DNA from: JBDREC01 sp043820105 [NCBI: Pseudomonadota bacterium]
Lineage (GTDB): Bacteria; Bdellovibrionota_F; JAHFAK01
NCBI GenBank assembly: GCA_043820105.1
Contig: JBDREC010000019.1
Location: forward strand, 1 to 64,000
DNA length: 64,000 nucleotides
Direction of reading: 5' to 3'
In this document: positions 35,465-43,333 of the stretch, in pieces
How positions within the stretch are numbered: the first letter of the stretch is position 1
Layout of the letters: the number at the start of each line of letters is the position of its first letter
The notes under the pieces: generated by a model
What the model was told of the DNA's origin: nothing
The model's database searches: none
Seen by the model: only the letters and a program-made list of their open reading frames with translations
Translations under genes and position numbers: made by a program

Positions 35465-35911
35465 CTATCTTCTATTCGCGAAAAACTCTTTCATCAATAC
35501 AGCACATTCACTTTCCATAATTCCGGAAACAACTTCCACTTGATGATTAAGTCGAATATCTTTATGGATAGAATAAAGGCTCCCAAAAGCGCCCCACTTG
35601 GGATCTTGGGCACCAAAAACTACTTTGGCAATTCTTGCGTTAATAATGGCTCCTGCGCACATTATACATGGTTCAATAGTTGTATATAAAACTGCTCCAT
35701 TTAATCGATAATTTCCGGTTTTCTTGCAGGCATCTTTAATCGCATTAATTTCAGCGTGAGCACTTGGATCATTATTTGTGATAACTGAATTATGCTTTTT
35801 TGATAATATTTTATCCTCTAATACGATTATTGCTCCAATTGGAACCTCATTTTTTAACTCAGCATTTTTAGCTTCGATTAAAGCTAATGTCATATATTCT
35901 TCATTATCCAT
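35465..35911 (-). CDS. tadA: tRNA-specific adenosine deaminase
   Basis: The protein has 148 residues. It converts A34 to inosine in tRNA-Arg(ACG). The zinc-dependent deaminase signatures are HAEINAIKDA (zinc His and catalytic Glu) and TIEPCIMCAGAII (two zinc Cys). ARIAKVVFGAQDPKWGAFGS is the TadA-specific loop. The length is normal. It lies upstream of ffs and dnaX on the same strand. Confidence 0.95.
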   Translation of the reverse strand: MDNEEYMTLALIEAKNAELKNEVPIGAIIVLEDKILSKKHNSVITNNDPSAHAEINAIKDACKKTGNYRLNGAVLYTTIEPCIMCAGAIINARIAKVVFGAQDPKWGAFGSLYSIHKDIRLNHQVEVVSGIMESECAVLMKEFFANRR

Positions 35912-36058
35912 AGCTTAATAAGTAAAACAGCTAATATTTAATTACAAGAAAATTGCAGATTCTTATTAATAGAAGCCATATTCCACTTGACAGAACTTGC
36001 TAAACGACTATATATAACTACTTAAAATTGTTATTTATTAATTTCCCGGGGTCATCAA

Positions 36059-36790
36059 ATGAGTGAATCAGAAAAACAGGTCGAGCTGCAAATCGGTCGA
36101 ATTAAATGGTTTGATGAAAATAAAAGCTTTGGATTTATTCTTACAAATGATGGAAAAGAGGTTTTTGTTCATCGAAAATATGTTAAAAATTTTAAAAAAT
36201 ATTCATTGATTGAAGGCGATGAAGTTCAATTTGAAATGTTTAAAACTGACGACGGAGTTCAAGCCAAGAATGTTGAAAAACTAGGTATCGCCACTGAAGA
36301 AGCAGCAAGAGAAAGAAAACAGGCTGAACGCTATCTTGCAAATATAATGAGACGAAAATCTCGTCTTACATTTAAACTTACTGGCAGAAGAACAATTAAT
36401 GGTTTAGTTAATGAAGTAAAATCTTATGATTTCGTTGTAGCCTTATCAAGAGAAGAAACAATTGAAGTCAAAAAAATTGAAACCAAATGTATTTATAAAT
36501 ACTCAAATGGTGGTCCAATTTCAAAGCTAATAAAAGTTGATGAAATGACCCGTAGAAAAAAACTAATGCCATCTGAAAAAATAAAAGACAGATATTTCAT
36601 ACCTAATATTTTACTAGAAGAAACTGTAAAAAACTCAAAAGAAGTTACTGTTACTTTAAGTGATGGAGAGGTTATTAAAGGGCCTATAAGCTGGTTTACA
36701 AAATATGAAATGCTAATCGCAGTCAGCCCAAGACTAAAGGTTTTAGTTTTTAGACACTCTGTTGTAGACTTCAAAGTAAAATTCGATTAA
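36059..36790 (+). CDS. Fusion of a cold-shock domain with two Hfq/Sm-like domains
   Basis: The protein has 243 residues. Residues 10-75 form a cold-shock domain with RNP-type motifs (GRIKWFDENKSFGFI, EVFVHRKYVK). Residues 98-150 align by eye with the Hfq fold (YLANIMRRKSRLTFKLTGRR, INGLVNEVKSYDFVVAL, then KCIYKY). Residues 185-243 do so even more clearly (FIPNILLEETVKNSKEVTVT, LSDGEVIKGPISWFTKYEM, then VLVFRHSVVDF against Hfq MVYKHAISTV). Hfq normally acts as a hexamer of single-domain chains pairing small RNAs with mRNAs. A chain with two Sm folds could form a trimer. An RNA-binding role is a strong inference; the domain reading needs a profile search. It overlaps amrS by 4 bp, tail to tail. 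Confidence 0.75.
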   Translation: MSESEKQVELQIGRIKWFDENKSFGFILTNDGKEVFVHRKYVKNFKKYSLIEGDEVQFEMFKTDDGVQAKNVEKLGIATEEAARERKQAERYLANIMRRKSRLTFKLTGRRTINGLVNEVKSYDFVVALSREETIEVKKIETKCIYKYSNGGPISKLIKVDEMTRRKKLMPSEKIKDRYFIPNILLEETVKNSKEVTVTLSDGEVIKGPISWFTKYEMLIAVSPRLKVLVFRHSVVDFKVKFD

Positions 36791-37794
36791 TAAAAAACGC
36801 CTGGTATCCCTTTCCCACAATACTCGCACTTACCATCAGTAATATTTATTTCTGATATCCTATATCCAAATCTGTTAATTAACTCCTTATCACAATCAGG
36901 ACAATAGGTATTAGCATTGGTATCACCGGGAACATTTCCAATGTAAATATATTCAAGATCTGAGTTTTTGCCTATTTCAATTGCCTTTCTAAATTTTTCA
37001 ATGTTCGTAGGATGTCGATCTTGGATTTTGTAATTTGGATAAAACCTTGAAATATGCCATGGCGTTTTTTTATCAACTGAGGCAATAAATTCCGCAATAT
37101 TTTTTATTTCAGCTTCAGAATCATTTAGCCCAGTGACTAATAAAGTAGTTATTTCAAGCCAAATCCCTTTATCTTTTAGAAACTTTATATTATCACAGAC
37201 TGCTTCAAGATTTGCACCTGTGTATTTCTTATAAGTTTCATCATTAAAAAATTTTAAATCAATGTTACAAGCATCTAAAAACGGCAAAATATAAGCAATC
37301 GCTTCTTTTGACATAAAACCATTTGTAACAAAGATATTTTTTATTCCTTCTTTTGAAGCAAGCTTTGCAACATCATAGGCATACTCAATAAAAACAGTTG
37401 GTTCAGTATAGGTATAAGCAATAGTTTCGCATCCTGCTTGCTTTGCCATTTTAACAATTTCATCAGGCTTGTGATATTCGCCATAAATTAAGCCATCACT
37501 AATTTGTGAAATATTATGATTTTGGCAAAACAGGCATTTTAAGTTACATCCAACTGTAGCTATTGAAAATGATTTTGAACCTGGATAATAATGATAAAGA
37601 GGCTTTTTTTCAATTGGATCAATACTAGCAGCACACAACTTTCCATAAACTAAAGAATATAGTTTTCCAGTAAAATTTTGTCTAACATTGCATAGACCGA
37701 ATTTGTTTTCTGGAATTACACAATTATGATTGCAAAGATTACATTGAACTTTGTTTTTTTCCAAGGGTTTATAAAAGAGTGCTTCTTTGTCCAC
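36787..37794 (-). CDS. amrS: AmmeMemoRadiSam system radical SAM enzyme
   Basis: The protein has 335 residues. The radical SAM cluster motif is VGCNLKCLFCQNH (CxxxCxxC). An N-terminal cysteine-rich stretch (CNLCNHNCVIPENKFGLCNV) and a C-terminal four-Cys motif (CPDCDKEL, CEYCGKG) are typical of AmrS. AmrS, AmrA and a Memo protein form the AmmeMemoRadiSam trio, whose reaction is poorly known. No AmrA or Memo gene is in this window. It follows the Lon-like gene on the same strand after a 51 bp repeat-filled gap. Confidence 0.9.
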   Translation of the reverse strand: MDKEALFYKPLEKNKVQCNLCNHNCVIPENKFGLCNVRQNFTGKLYSLVYGKLCAASIDPIEKKPLYHYYPGSKSFSIATVGCNLKCLFCQNHNISQISDGLIYGEYHKPDEIVKMAKQAGCETIAYTYTEPTVFIEYAYDVAKLASKEGIKNIFVTNGFMSKEAIAYILPFLDACNIDLKFFNDETYKKYTGANLEAVCDNIKFLKDKGIWLEITTLLVTGLNDSEAEIKNIAEFIASVDKKTPWHISRFYPNYKIQDRHPTNIEKFRKAIEIGKNSDLEYIYIGNVPGDTNANTYCPDCDKELINRFGYRISEINITDGKCEYCGKGIPGVFY

Positions 37795-37802
37795 TGTTGA
37801 AA

Positions 37803-37844
37803 CTCCTTGTTCTCTTGTTCTCCTGCGCTCTTGTTCCCTTGCCC
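37803..37844. repeat. Octamer-type array (CTTGTTCT/CTTGTTCC) between the Lon-like gene and amrS
   Basis: CTTGTTCT, CTTGTTCT, CTCTTGTTCC and CTTGCCCC units, the reverse complement of the GAGAACAA family seen at the recA end, fill the gap between the two minus-strand genes. Confidence 0.8.
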
Positions 37845-37845
37845 C

Positions 37846-40275
37846 TTATTTCTTCTCTTCTTTTTTCTTAGACTCTAAAACATTTGCAAGCTTTTTAAGA
37901 TTTTGAACAACCAATCCATTCACAGAGGCTTCAGGAAATTCGCCTTTTTTATTAAGCTTTCCAGCTTTTAATCCTGTCATAATCTCAATGGCGTCATCAA
38001 CACATGATACTGCATAAATATGAAAATTTTTCTTTTCACAAGCTTCAACGATCTCATCTTTTAGAACCAAATCACCCACATTTGAGGCAGGTATTATAAC
38101 AGTTTGAGTGCCAGTTAAACCTTGTATTTTACAAATTTCATAGAAGCCTTCGATTTTTTCGTTTACGCCGCCAATTGCTTGTACGTCACCCTTTTGGTTC
38201 ATAGAGCCTGTTACAGCAACATCTTGCCTTAAAGGAACTTGAGATATAGCTGACATTAAAACCAATGTTTCAACCATAGTGGCAGAATCACCATCAACAC
38301 CACCATAAGATTGTTCAAATGCAACAGTGGCGGAAAGATTAAAGGGGGCTTTACTTCCAAACTTTTCTCGTAAATATCCTGATAAAATCAACACACCTTT
38401 ATTATGTGATTTGCCGCTTAATTTTGCTTCTCTTTCGATATTAATTATACCTGCTTTTCCAGCTGAAACTGTAGCAGTAATTCTTGAAGGTTTTCCAAAA
38501 GAATAATAACCAAGACTATAAACTGCCAACCCATTGGCTTGGCCAACTCTTTTTCCTTTTGTATCAATAAGAAAGATTTTATCAGCAATAAGTTCTTTTA
38601 TTTTTTCTTCTAAAAGCTGATGCCTCAGAATTCCTTCGCTAACTGCTTTTTTTACATGCTCAGGCTTAACAAGCTTTGTCTTATCTTCCAGGGCCCAAAA
38701 ATTTGTTTCTCTTAATAAATCTGCGATTTCGCCAAGTTTATTTACGATTTTCTTTTTTCTTCCGGCCTTACGAACTCCATGCTCAATAATTGTTGCAACA
38801 GCACTTTGAGAAAATGGCAGCATTTTTTCTTCGTCAATAACCCTTTTTATATAATGAGCATAGTTATCAACATTTTTTTTAGTATTATCCATTTCAGTAT
38901 CAAAATCAGCTTTAACCTTAAATATTTTCTTAAAGTCTTCATCATAATGGTATAAGAGTTGATAAATGTGAGGATCACCAATCATAATAACCTTAACATT
39001 AATATCTATTGGTTCTGGCTTTATGGTACTTATTGATAATTGCAAGAAAGCATCAAAATTCTGTATTTCAAGCTTTCTGGTTCTCATAACTCTTTTTAAT
39101 GTTTTCCACGCTCCTACTTCCATCAAAACATCCATGGCATTTACAAGCAAAAAACCGCCATCTGCTTTTAATAATGAACCCCCTTTAATTTTAGTAAAAT
39201 CAGTATAATAAATACCATTTCTATCTTTATCATATTCTTTTTCAATAATTCCAAAAAGATTTGAATAAGTTGGATAGGTTTCAAAAATTACGGGGAAGCG
39301 TTCATATTCTGTGCTATCTTGAATCAAATTAACTTGATAATAAATTACCTCATCAGCTGCTTGTCTTCTTTTTTTAGTCATTCTCATATAAATTTTATCG
39401 CTCTCTTCCACAAAGAGATCCAGATTATCAAGAATGTGTTGTAATACAGAGCCAAGATAATTTATTATTCTTTCATTCGTATAATCTCTGAAAATATCAT
39501 CCATGTAATCTTTGATAACACCCATACCAACTTTTTGAGCAAGAGTAGTTAGGTCTTTCATTAATTCTTTATTTTGAAGGCGACTTTTTTTAACAAGATT
39601 ATCAAGATTTACCTTGAACTTTTCATAGTCTTCCTTAAATTTTTCAAAGCGTTTTTCTTTAATTTTTCCAGCTTTTAAGGCTTCTTCAAGTTTCATGAAA
39701 TCAACTTCTTGACCATCAATTATTGGAACAATATCCAGTTTTAAAACAGCACCAACCTGCATTTGAACCAAAGAAAGGTCTACAGCTTTTAGATCATCTT
39801 CAAATTGCTTAAATTCATAGGCTTCATTGTCGCTATATTTTTTTAACAACCTGTCTTTTTCAACAGTAAATGCCTCTCCCTCATAAATTGGAGGAAGATT
39901 CTTCATTAATAGTTCAATAAAATCTTTCATATCTCTTTTAAACCTAGAACCTTTGCCAGCATCTAAAGTAATTAATTGAGGGTTATCTTCCTTTTTAAAA
40001 TTATAAACATAACACCTGTCTGGAGGCAAAGTATCTCTTTTAGGAAGATCTTTTAAAAAAGATTGCACTATTGATGTTCTACCTGTTGAACAATCACCAC
40101 ATACAAAAACATTATATCCTTTAGACTGTAACTTGGCGCCTAGGTTTAGTGCTTTTAATGCTCTATCTTGTCCAATTATTGAATTAGTTGGTTTAATTTG
40201 GTCTGTAGTAGTAAACTTCAATAAACTTTTTGGGCATTTCCAGGATAAATCATTTTTTTTAAGAACTTTTTTCAT
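37846..40275 (-). CDS. Lon-like ATP-dependent protease (AAA_32 / Lon C-terminal protease type)
   Basis: The protein has 809 residues. It is an AAA+ protein with FVCGDCSTGRTSIV as a Walker A variant, a long helical middle region (about 180-330), and a C-terminal Lon-type protease domain. In that domain GVDGDSATMVETLVLMSAIS holds the catalytic Ser and GGVNEKIEGF the Lys of the dyad. The N-terminus lacks the classical Lon substrate domain, so it belongs to the LonB/LonC-like group rather than canonical Lon. It is soluble, without membrane helices. The last 20 residues are Lys/Glu-rich. Confidence 0.9.
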   Translation of the reverse strand: MKKVLKKNDLSWKCPKSLLKFTTTDQIKPTNSIIGQDRALKALNLGAKLQSKGYNVFVCGDCSTGRTSIVQSFLKDLPKRDTLPPDRCYVYNFKKEDNPQLITLDAGKGSRFKRDMKDFIELLMKNLPPIYEGEAFTVEKDRLLKKYSDNEAYEFKQFEDDLKAVDLSLVQMQVGAVLKLDIVPIIDGQEVDFMKLEEALKAGKIKEKRFEKFKEDYEKFKVNLDNLVKKSRLQNKELMKDLTTLAQKVGMGVIKDYMDDIFRDYTNERIINYLGSVLQHILDNLDLFVEESDKIYMRMTKKRRQAADEVIYYQVNLIQDSTEYERFPVIFETYPTYSNLFGIIEKEYDKDRNGIYYTDFTKIKGGSLLKADGGFLLVNAMDVLMEVGAWKTLKRVMRTRKLEIQNFDAFLQLSISTIKPEPIDINVKVIMIGDPHIYQLLYHYDEDFKKIFKVKADFDTEMDNTKKNVDNYAHYIKRVIDEEKMLPFSQSAVATIIEHGVRKAGRKKKIVNKLGEIADLLRETNFWALEDKTKLVKPEHVKKAVSEGILRHQLLEEKIKELIADKIFLIDTKGKRVGQANGLAVYSLGYYSFGKPSRITATVSAGKAGIINIEREAKLSGKSHNKGVLILSGYLREKFGSKAPFNLSATVAFEQSYGGVDGDSATMVETLVLMSAISQVPLRQDVAVTGSMNQKGDVQAIGGVNEKIEGFYEICKIQGLTGTQTVIIPASNVGDLVLKDEIVEACEKKNFHIYAVSCVDDAIEIMTGLKAGKLNKKGEFPEASVNGLVVQNLKKLANVLESKKKEEKK

Positions 40276-40379
40276 TTTTTCCCCAAATAATTTTCATCAA
40301 ATTTATTAAAAGAATATTGATAAATAAATCAAACATCAATATAATTTTCAAATATGTTGCTTTGTGAAAAGAGAATTTT

Positions 40380-40901
40380 ATGTTAGAAGGAAAAGTACAA
40401 GTTTATACAGGAAATGGAAAAGGAAAAACCACCGCAGCTATTGGGCTCGCAATCAGAGCTTCCGGCCAAAAGAAAAAAATCTATTTTGCTCAATTTATGA
40501 AAGCAAGATTTAGTGGTGAAGAAGAAGTATTTAATAAATTAGATAATATTATTATAGAAAAATTTTGGAGGAAACCTCAATGTATCTCAAAAGATGAGGT
40601 TAAAAAAGAACATATTAAAATTACTCAAAAAGCCCTATTAAAAATAAAAGACGAATTAATCTCAGGCAAATATAATGTTGTTATTCTTGATGAAATATTA
40701 GTAGCATCATACTTTGGCCTTATAAATGAAAATGATATCCTTGAACTTATAGAATCAAAACCAAAGGACTGTGAATTAGTATTAACAGGAAGATACGCTA
40801 CTGAAAATATCATTGAAAAGGCAGACCTGGTAACTGAGATGAAAGAAGTAAAGCATTATTATGCTGATGGGGTTTTGGAGAGAGAGGGGATTGAGTATTA
40901 G
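40380..40901 (+). CDS. cobO: Cob(I)yrinic acid a,c-diamide adenosyltransferase
   Basis: The protein has 173 residues. It transfers the adenosyl group from ATP to cobalamin or its precursor (CobO/BtuR family). VQVYTGNGKGKTTAAIGLAI is the P-loop, VILDEI the Walker B, and ELVLTGRYA the family C-terminal motif. No other cobalamin genes are close, so salvage is possible. Its stop codon TAG is the first triplet of a TAGCTTG array. Confidence 0.92.
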   Translation: MLEGKVQVYTGNGKGKTTAAIGLAIRASGQKKKIYFAQFMKARFSGEEEVFNKLDNIIIEKFWRKPQCISKDEVKKEHIKITQKALLKIKDELISGKYNVVILDEILVASYFGLINENDILELIESKPKDCELVLTGRYATENIIEKADLVTEMKEVKHYYADGVLEREGIEY

Positions 40902-41006
40902 CTTGTAGCTGGTAGCAGGTAGCTTGTAGTTGTCTTTATAATTATTTGTATGTTTTGTGTTCTTTAATTATAATCCTACAAGCTACCAGCTACAAGCTAC
41001 AAGCTT
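40899..41006. repeat. Inverted pair of TAGCTTG-type 7 bp arrays between cobO and the NagB fusion
   Basis: TAGCTTG, TAGCTGG, TAGCAGG, TAGCTTG run at 40899-40931. Their complement CTACAAG, CTACCAG, CTACAAG, CTACAAG runs at 40976-41006, with a 45 nt AT-rich loop. It can form a long hairpin. The first TAG is the stop codon of cobO. Confidence 0.88.
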
Positions 41007-41020
41007 AAAAAAGAGAAAAT

Positions 41021-42427
41021 ATGAAAATAATTACATGCAAAAATTACAATGAATTTTCTGATAAGATTCTTGGTTTTTTTGTGAAGCAAGCTTTGATTAA
41101 GCCTAAATCGAATTTTCTTATACCCGCGGGAAACACACCTCTTGGGTTTTACAAAAAGCTTCATGCTTATGAAGAGCTTTTTTTAACGTCAAAGCTTTTT
41201 GCATTAGATGAATATTATGGTGTTAATAAAAAAGAAAGTTTTGCTTTTTTCTTTCAAAAACAACTTAAGAATCTTTATAAGAGGTTAACAACCTTTAATC
41301 AAAAACTCCTAAATGAAGCTTTTATCCTTAGCGATTTTGAAAATAAAATTAAAACTTCAAACAATATAGACCTCGCACTTTTAGGTCTTGGAGAAAATGG
41401 ACACATTGCTTTTAATGATCCAGGGTCACCTTATTTTTCATGGACTAGAAAGGTTAATTTCTCAAAGGCTAACTTAAACAAGTTTAAGCATCCTGCAAAT
41501 AAAGCATTTACAGTCGGCATTCAAACTATTCTTGGAAGTGATAAAATAATTTTAGCAGTCTGGGGAGAAAACAAAAAACAAGCCCTAAAAGAATTACTAA
41601 ATAACAATTTATCTGCTAAACACCCAGCTACTTTTTTGAAAATGCATAAAGATTTAACAATTATCTGCGATGAAAATTTAATAAGTCAGAAATTTGAAAT
41701 TAAAAACCCAAAAATTAAAATCTTAGACCAAAGCACTTATAAAAAACAAAATATTATTGTAATTTCTCCACATCCCGATGATTCCGCTATTAGTGCTGGT
41801 GGGACAATTTATAAACTAGCTAAAAATAATCATATAACAAACATCGTTATGACCTCTGGTCACAGAGGTATTACTAAAAACAATTCTATTCAAGCAAAAA
41901 CAGATTTAAGAAAAAAAGAATCAGAACAAGAAGCAAAATTATTAAACATGAATCTTTTATTTTTAAATTTAGCTTTTTATGAATCTGGGAAATTAAACAA
42001 ACAAGACATAATTAAATTAAGCAATTTACTTTTAAACCTTAAAGCAAATATTCTAATAATGCCAGACTTTAAAGATAATCACTCAACTCACAAGCTTTCA
42101 GCAGACCTGGTAAAAGCAGCCTTTAAGCAGAATGAGCACTTGAATAAGGATTTAAAAGAAATCTGGTTTTATGAAAGCCTGTGGCTTAGATATAATATGA
42201 ACGAATATAATTTTCTTTCTTTTCTTAATAAAAATGAAGCCAAAGCAAAAACGAAGGCGATTAAAGCGCATAAATCGCAGGTTTCAAGAAACAATTACGA
42301 TGAAGCAGCCCTCGCACTTAATCGATTAAGAAGAATTGCGGATTTGGAGCTTCGGTTAAGTGGGCTTGGGGGAAAAGCAGATCAGAGGGAAAAGTATGTG
42401 GAGGTTTTTATGCGCTTATTTAATTAA
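41021..42427 (+). CDS. nagB: Fusion of glucosamine-6-phosphate deaminase (NagB) and PIG-L deacetylase
   Basis: The protein has 468 residues. Residues 1-235 are a NagB-type isomerase (PAGNTPLGFYKKL, FALDEYYGV, LLGLGENGHIAFNDPGS). Residues 240-468 are a PIG-L/LmbE zinc deacetylase (VISPHPDDSAISAGG, with DNHSTHK as the second metal motif). Deacetylation of an N-acetylated amino sugar followed by deamination to fructose-6-phosphate would be consecutive steps, so the fusion makes biochemical sense. Similar NagB/PIG-L fusions are known in Bacteroidetes. The order of use and the real substrate are inference. It faces GlmS in metabolism, as NagB reverses that step. Confidence 0.88.
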   Translation: MKIITCKNYNEFSDKILGFFVKQALIKPKSNFLIPAGNTPLGFYKKLHAYEELFLTSKLFALDEYYGVNKKESFAFFFQKQLKNLYKRLTTFNQKLLNEAFILSDFENKIKTSNNIDLALLGLGENGHIAFNDPGSPYFSWTRKVNFSKANLNKFKHPANKAFTVGIQTILGSDKIILAVWGENKKQALKELLNNNLSAKHPATFLKMHKDLTIICDENLISQKFEIKNPKIKILDQSTYKKQNIIVISPHPDDSAISAGGTIYKLAKNNHITNIVMTSGHRGITKNNSIQAKTDLRKKESEQEAKLLNMNLLFLNLAFYESGKLNKQDIIKLSNLLLNLKANILIMPDFKDNHSTHKLSADLVKAAFKQNEHLNKDLKEIWFYESLWLRYNMNEYNFLSFLNKNEAKAKTKAIKAHKSQVSRNNYDEAALALNRLRRIADLELRLSGLGGKADQREKYVEVFMRLFN

Positions 42428-42460
42428 TATAATAATTAATAATTAATAGAAGAGAAAAAA

Positions 42461-42778
42461 ATGGATAACTATATAACAGTGTTTGTAACAGCACCAAACA
42501 AAGACGTCGGTGAAAAAATCGCTAGTGTGCTTTTAGAAAAGAAGCTAGTTGCTTGTGTAAATATTGTTGATAATATAACATCAATGTATTGGTGGAAAGG
42601 CAAGCTTTGCAAAGATAACGAATGTTTTTTAATGATGAAGACAATAGCTGGGAATTTTAATAAAGTAAAAGAGACTGTTTTAGAACATCACCCATATGAA
42701 GTGCCAGAAATAATATCAATAAAGATAAAAGATGGCCACGTTGATTACTTAGATTGGATTAAACATAGCTGTAAATGA
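42461..42778 (+). CDS. cutA: CutA1 divalent-cation tolerance protein
   Basis: The protein has 105 residues, the usual CutA length. The pattern VFVTAPNKDVGEKIASVLLE, KKLVACVNIV, SMYWWKGKL, and HPYEVPEIISIKI is diagnostic. CutA forms a very stable ferredoxin-like trimer; a role in copper tolerance was proposed in E. coli but its function remains unsettled. The gene follows the NagB fusion by 33 nt of ATTAATA-type repeat. Confidence 0.95.
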   Translation: MDNYITVFVTAPNKDVGEKIASVLLEKKLVACVNIVDNITSMYWWKGKLCKDNECFLMMKTIAGNFNKVKETVLEHHPYEVPEIISIKIKDGHVDYLDWIKHSCK

Positions 42779-42788
42779 TAAACTCTTC

Positions 42789-42881
42789 CCTGGTGCTCTG
42801 GTGCCTGGTGACTGGTGACCAAAATTAGATTAAAGATTGAGATTAAGATTAAGATTAAGATTAAGATTAAAATTAAGATCT
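42789..42881. repeat. CTGGTGC 7 bp array followed by a GATTAA hexamer array
   Basis: Positions 42789-42820 hold CTGGTGC, TCTGGTG, CCTGGTG, ACTGGTG units in 7 bp phase. Positions 42825-42881 hold about eight GATTAA/AGATTA hexamers. The hexamer family recurs inside the signal peptides of bamB and the M49 peptidase. Confidence 0.88.
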
Positions 42882-42961
42882 AGGCAGTATCCAGAATATT
42901 ATTGAAAAATATAATTTAATTTGTAACAATAGGCCATTCTTTTTCAAGGAGTGTAAAGATT

Positions 42962-43333
42962 TTGGATCGAAGAATACTGATAATTGATAGTGAAAAAAAA
43001 GATATTGATATATTGAAGTATTATATCAAAGAAAATTCTAGCAATGTTAGCATTTATTATGCAACAAGTGGCCGAAATGGGCTTGCAGCAGCCGTAAAAT
43101 ACAAACCACATTTAATTTTCATTGATTTTAACTTACCTGATATTGAAGGTTTTAAGCTATGTCAGAAAATTAAAACTGATGATCGAATAAATGAAGCTAG
43201 AGTTATATTCCTAACTCACATGGCTGAAGACATTAATCGAGCTTATAATAATGGAGCAGAGGATTATATCATAAAACATCCAAGCCCTTTTTTTCTAATG
43301 GAGAAAATTAATACTCATTTATATGCAAGCTGA
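42962..43333 (+). CDS. Single-domain response regulator (receiver only)
   Basis: The protein has 123 residues from a TTG start, with AAGGAG about 10 nt before it. It is a stand-alone receiver fold: FIDFNLPD has the phospho-acceptor Asp (about 56), VIFLTHMAE the Thr switch, and DYIIKHPS the Lys. The N-terminal acidic pair is DS (IIDSEKKD) rather than DD or DE, which may weaken magnesium binding. There is no output domain, so it would act by protein contact. No histidine kinase is nearby. It converges on trmFO and overlaps it by 15 bp. Confidence 0.85.
   Translation: MDRRILIIDSEKKDIDILKYYIKENSSNVSIYYATSGRNGLAAAVKYKPHLIFIDFNLPDIEGFKLCQKIKTDDRINEARVIFLTHMAEDINRAYNNGAEDYIIKHPSPFFLMEKINTHLYAS

Noticed and set aside
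40276-40379. Cobalamin riboswitch upstream of cobO
   Set aside because: The gap is only about 100 nt and AT-rich. No B12-box-like conserved sequence was seen.
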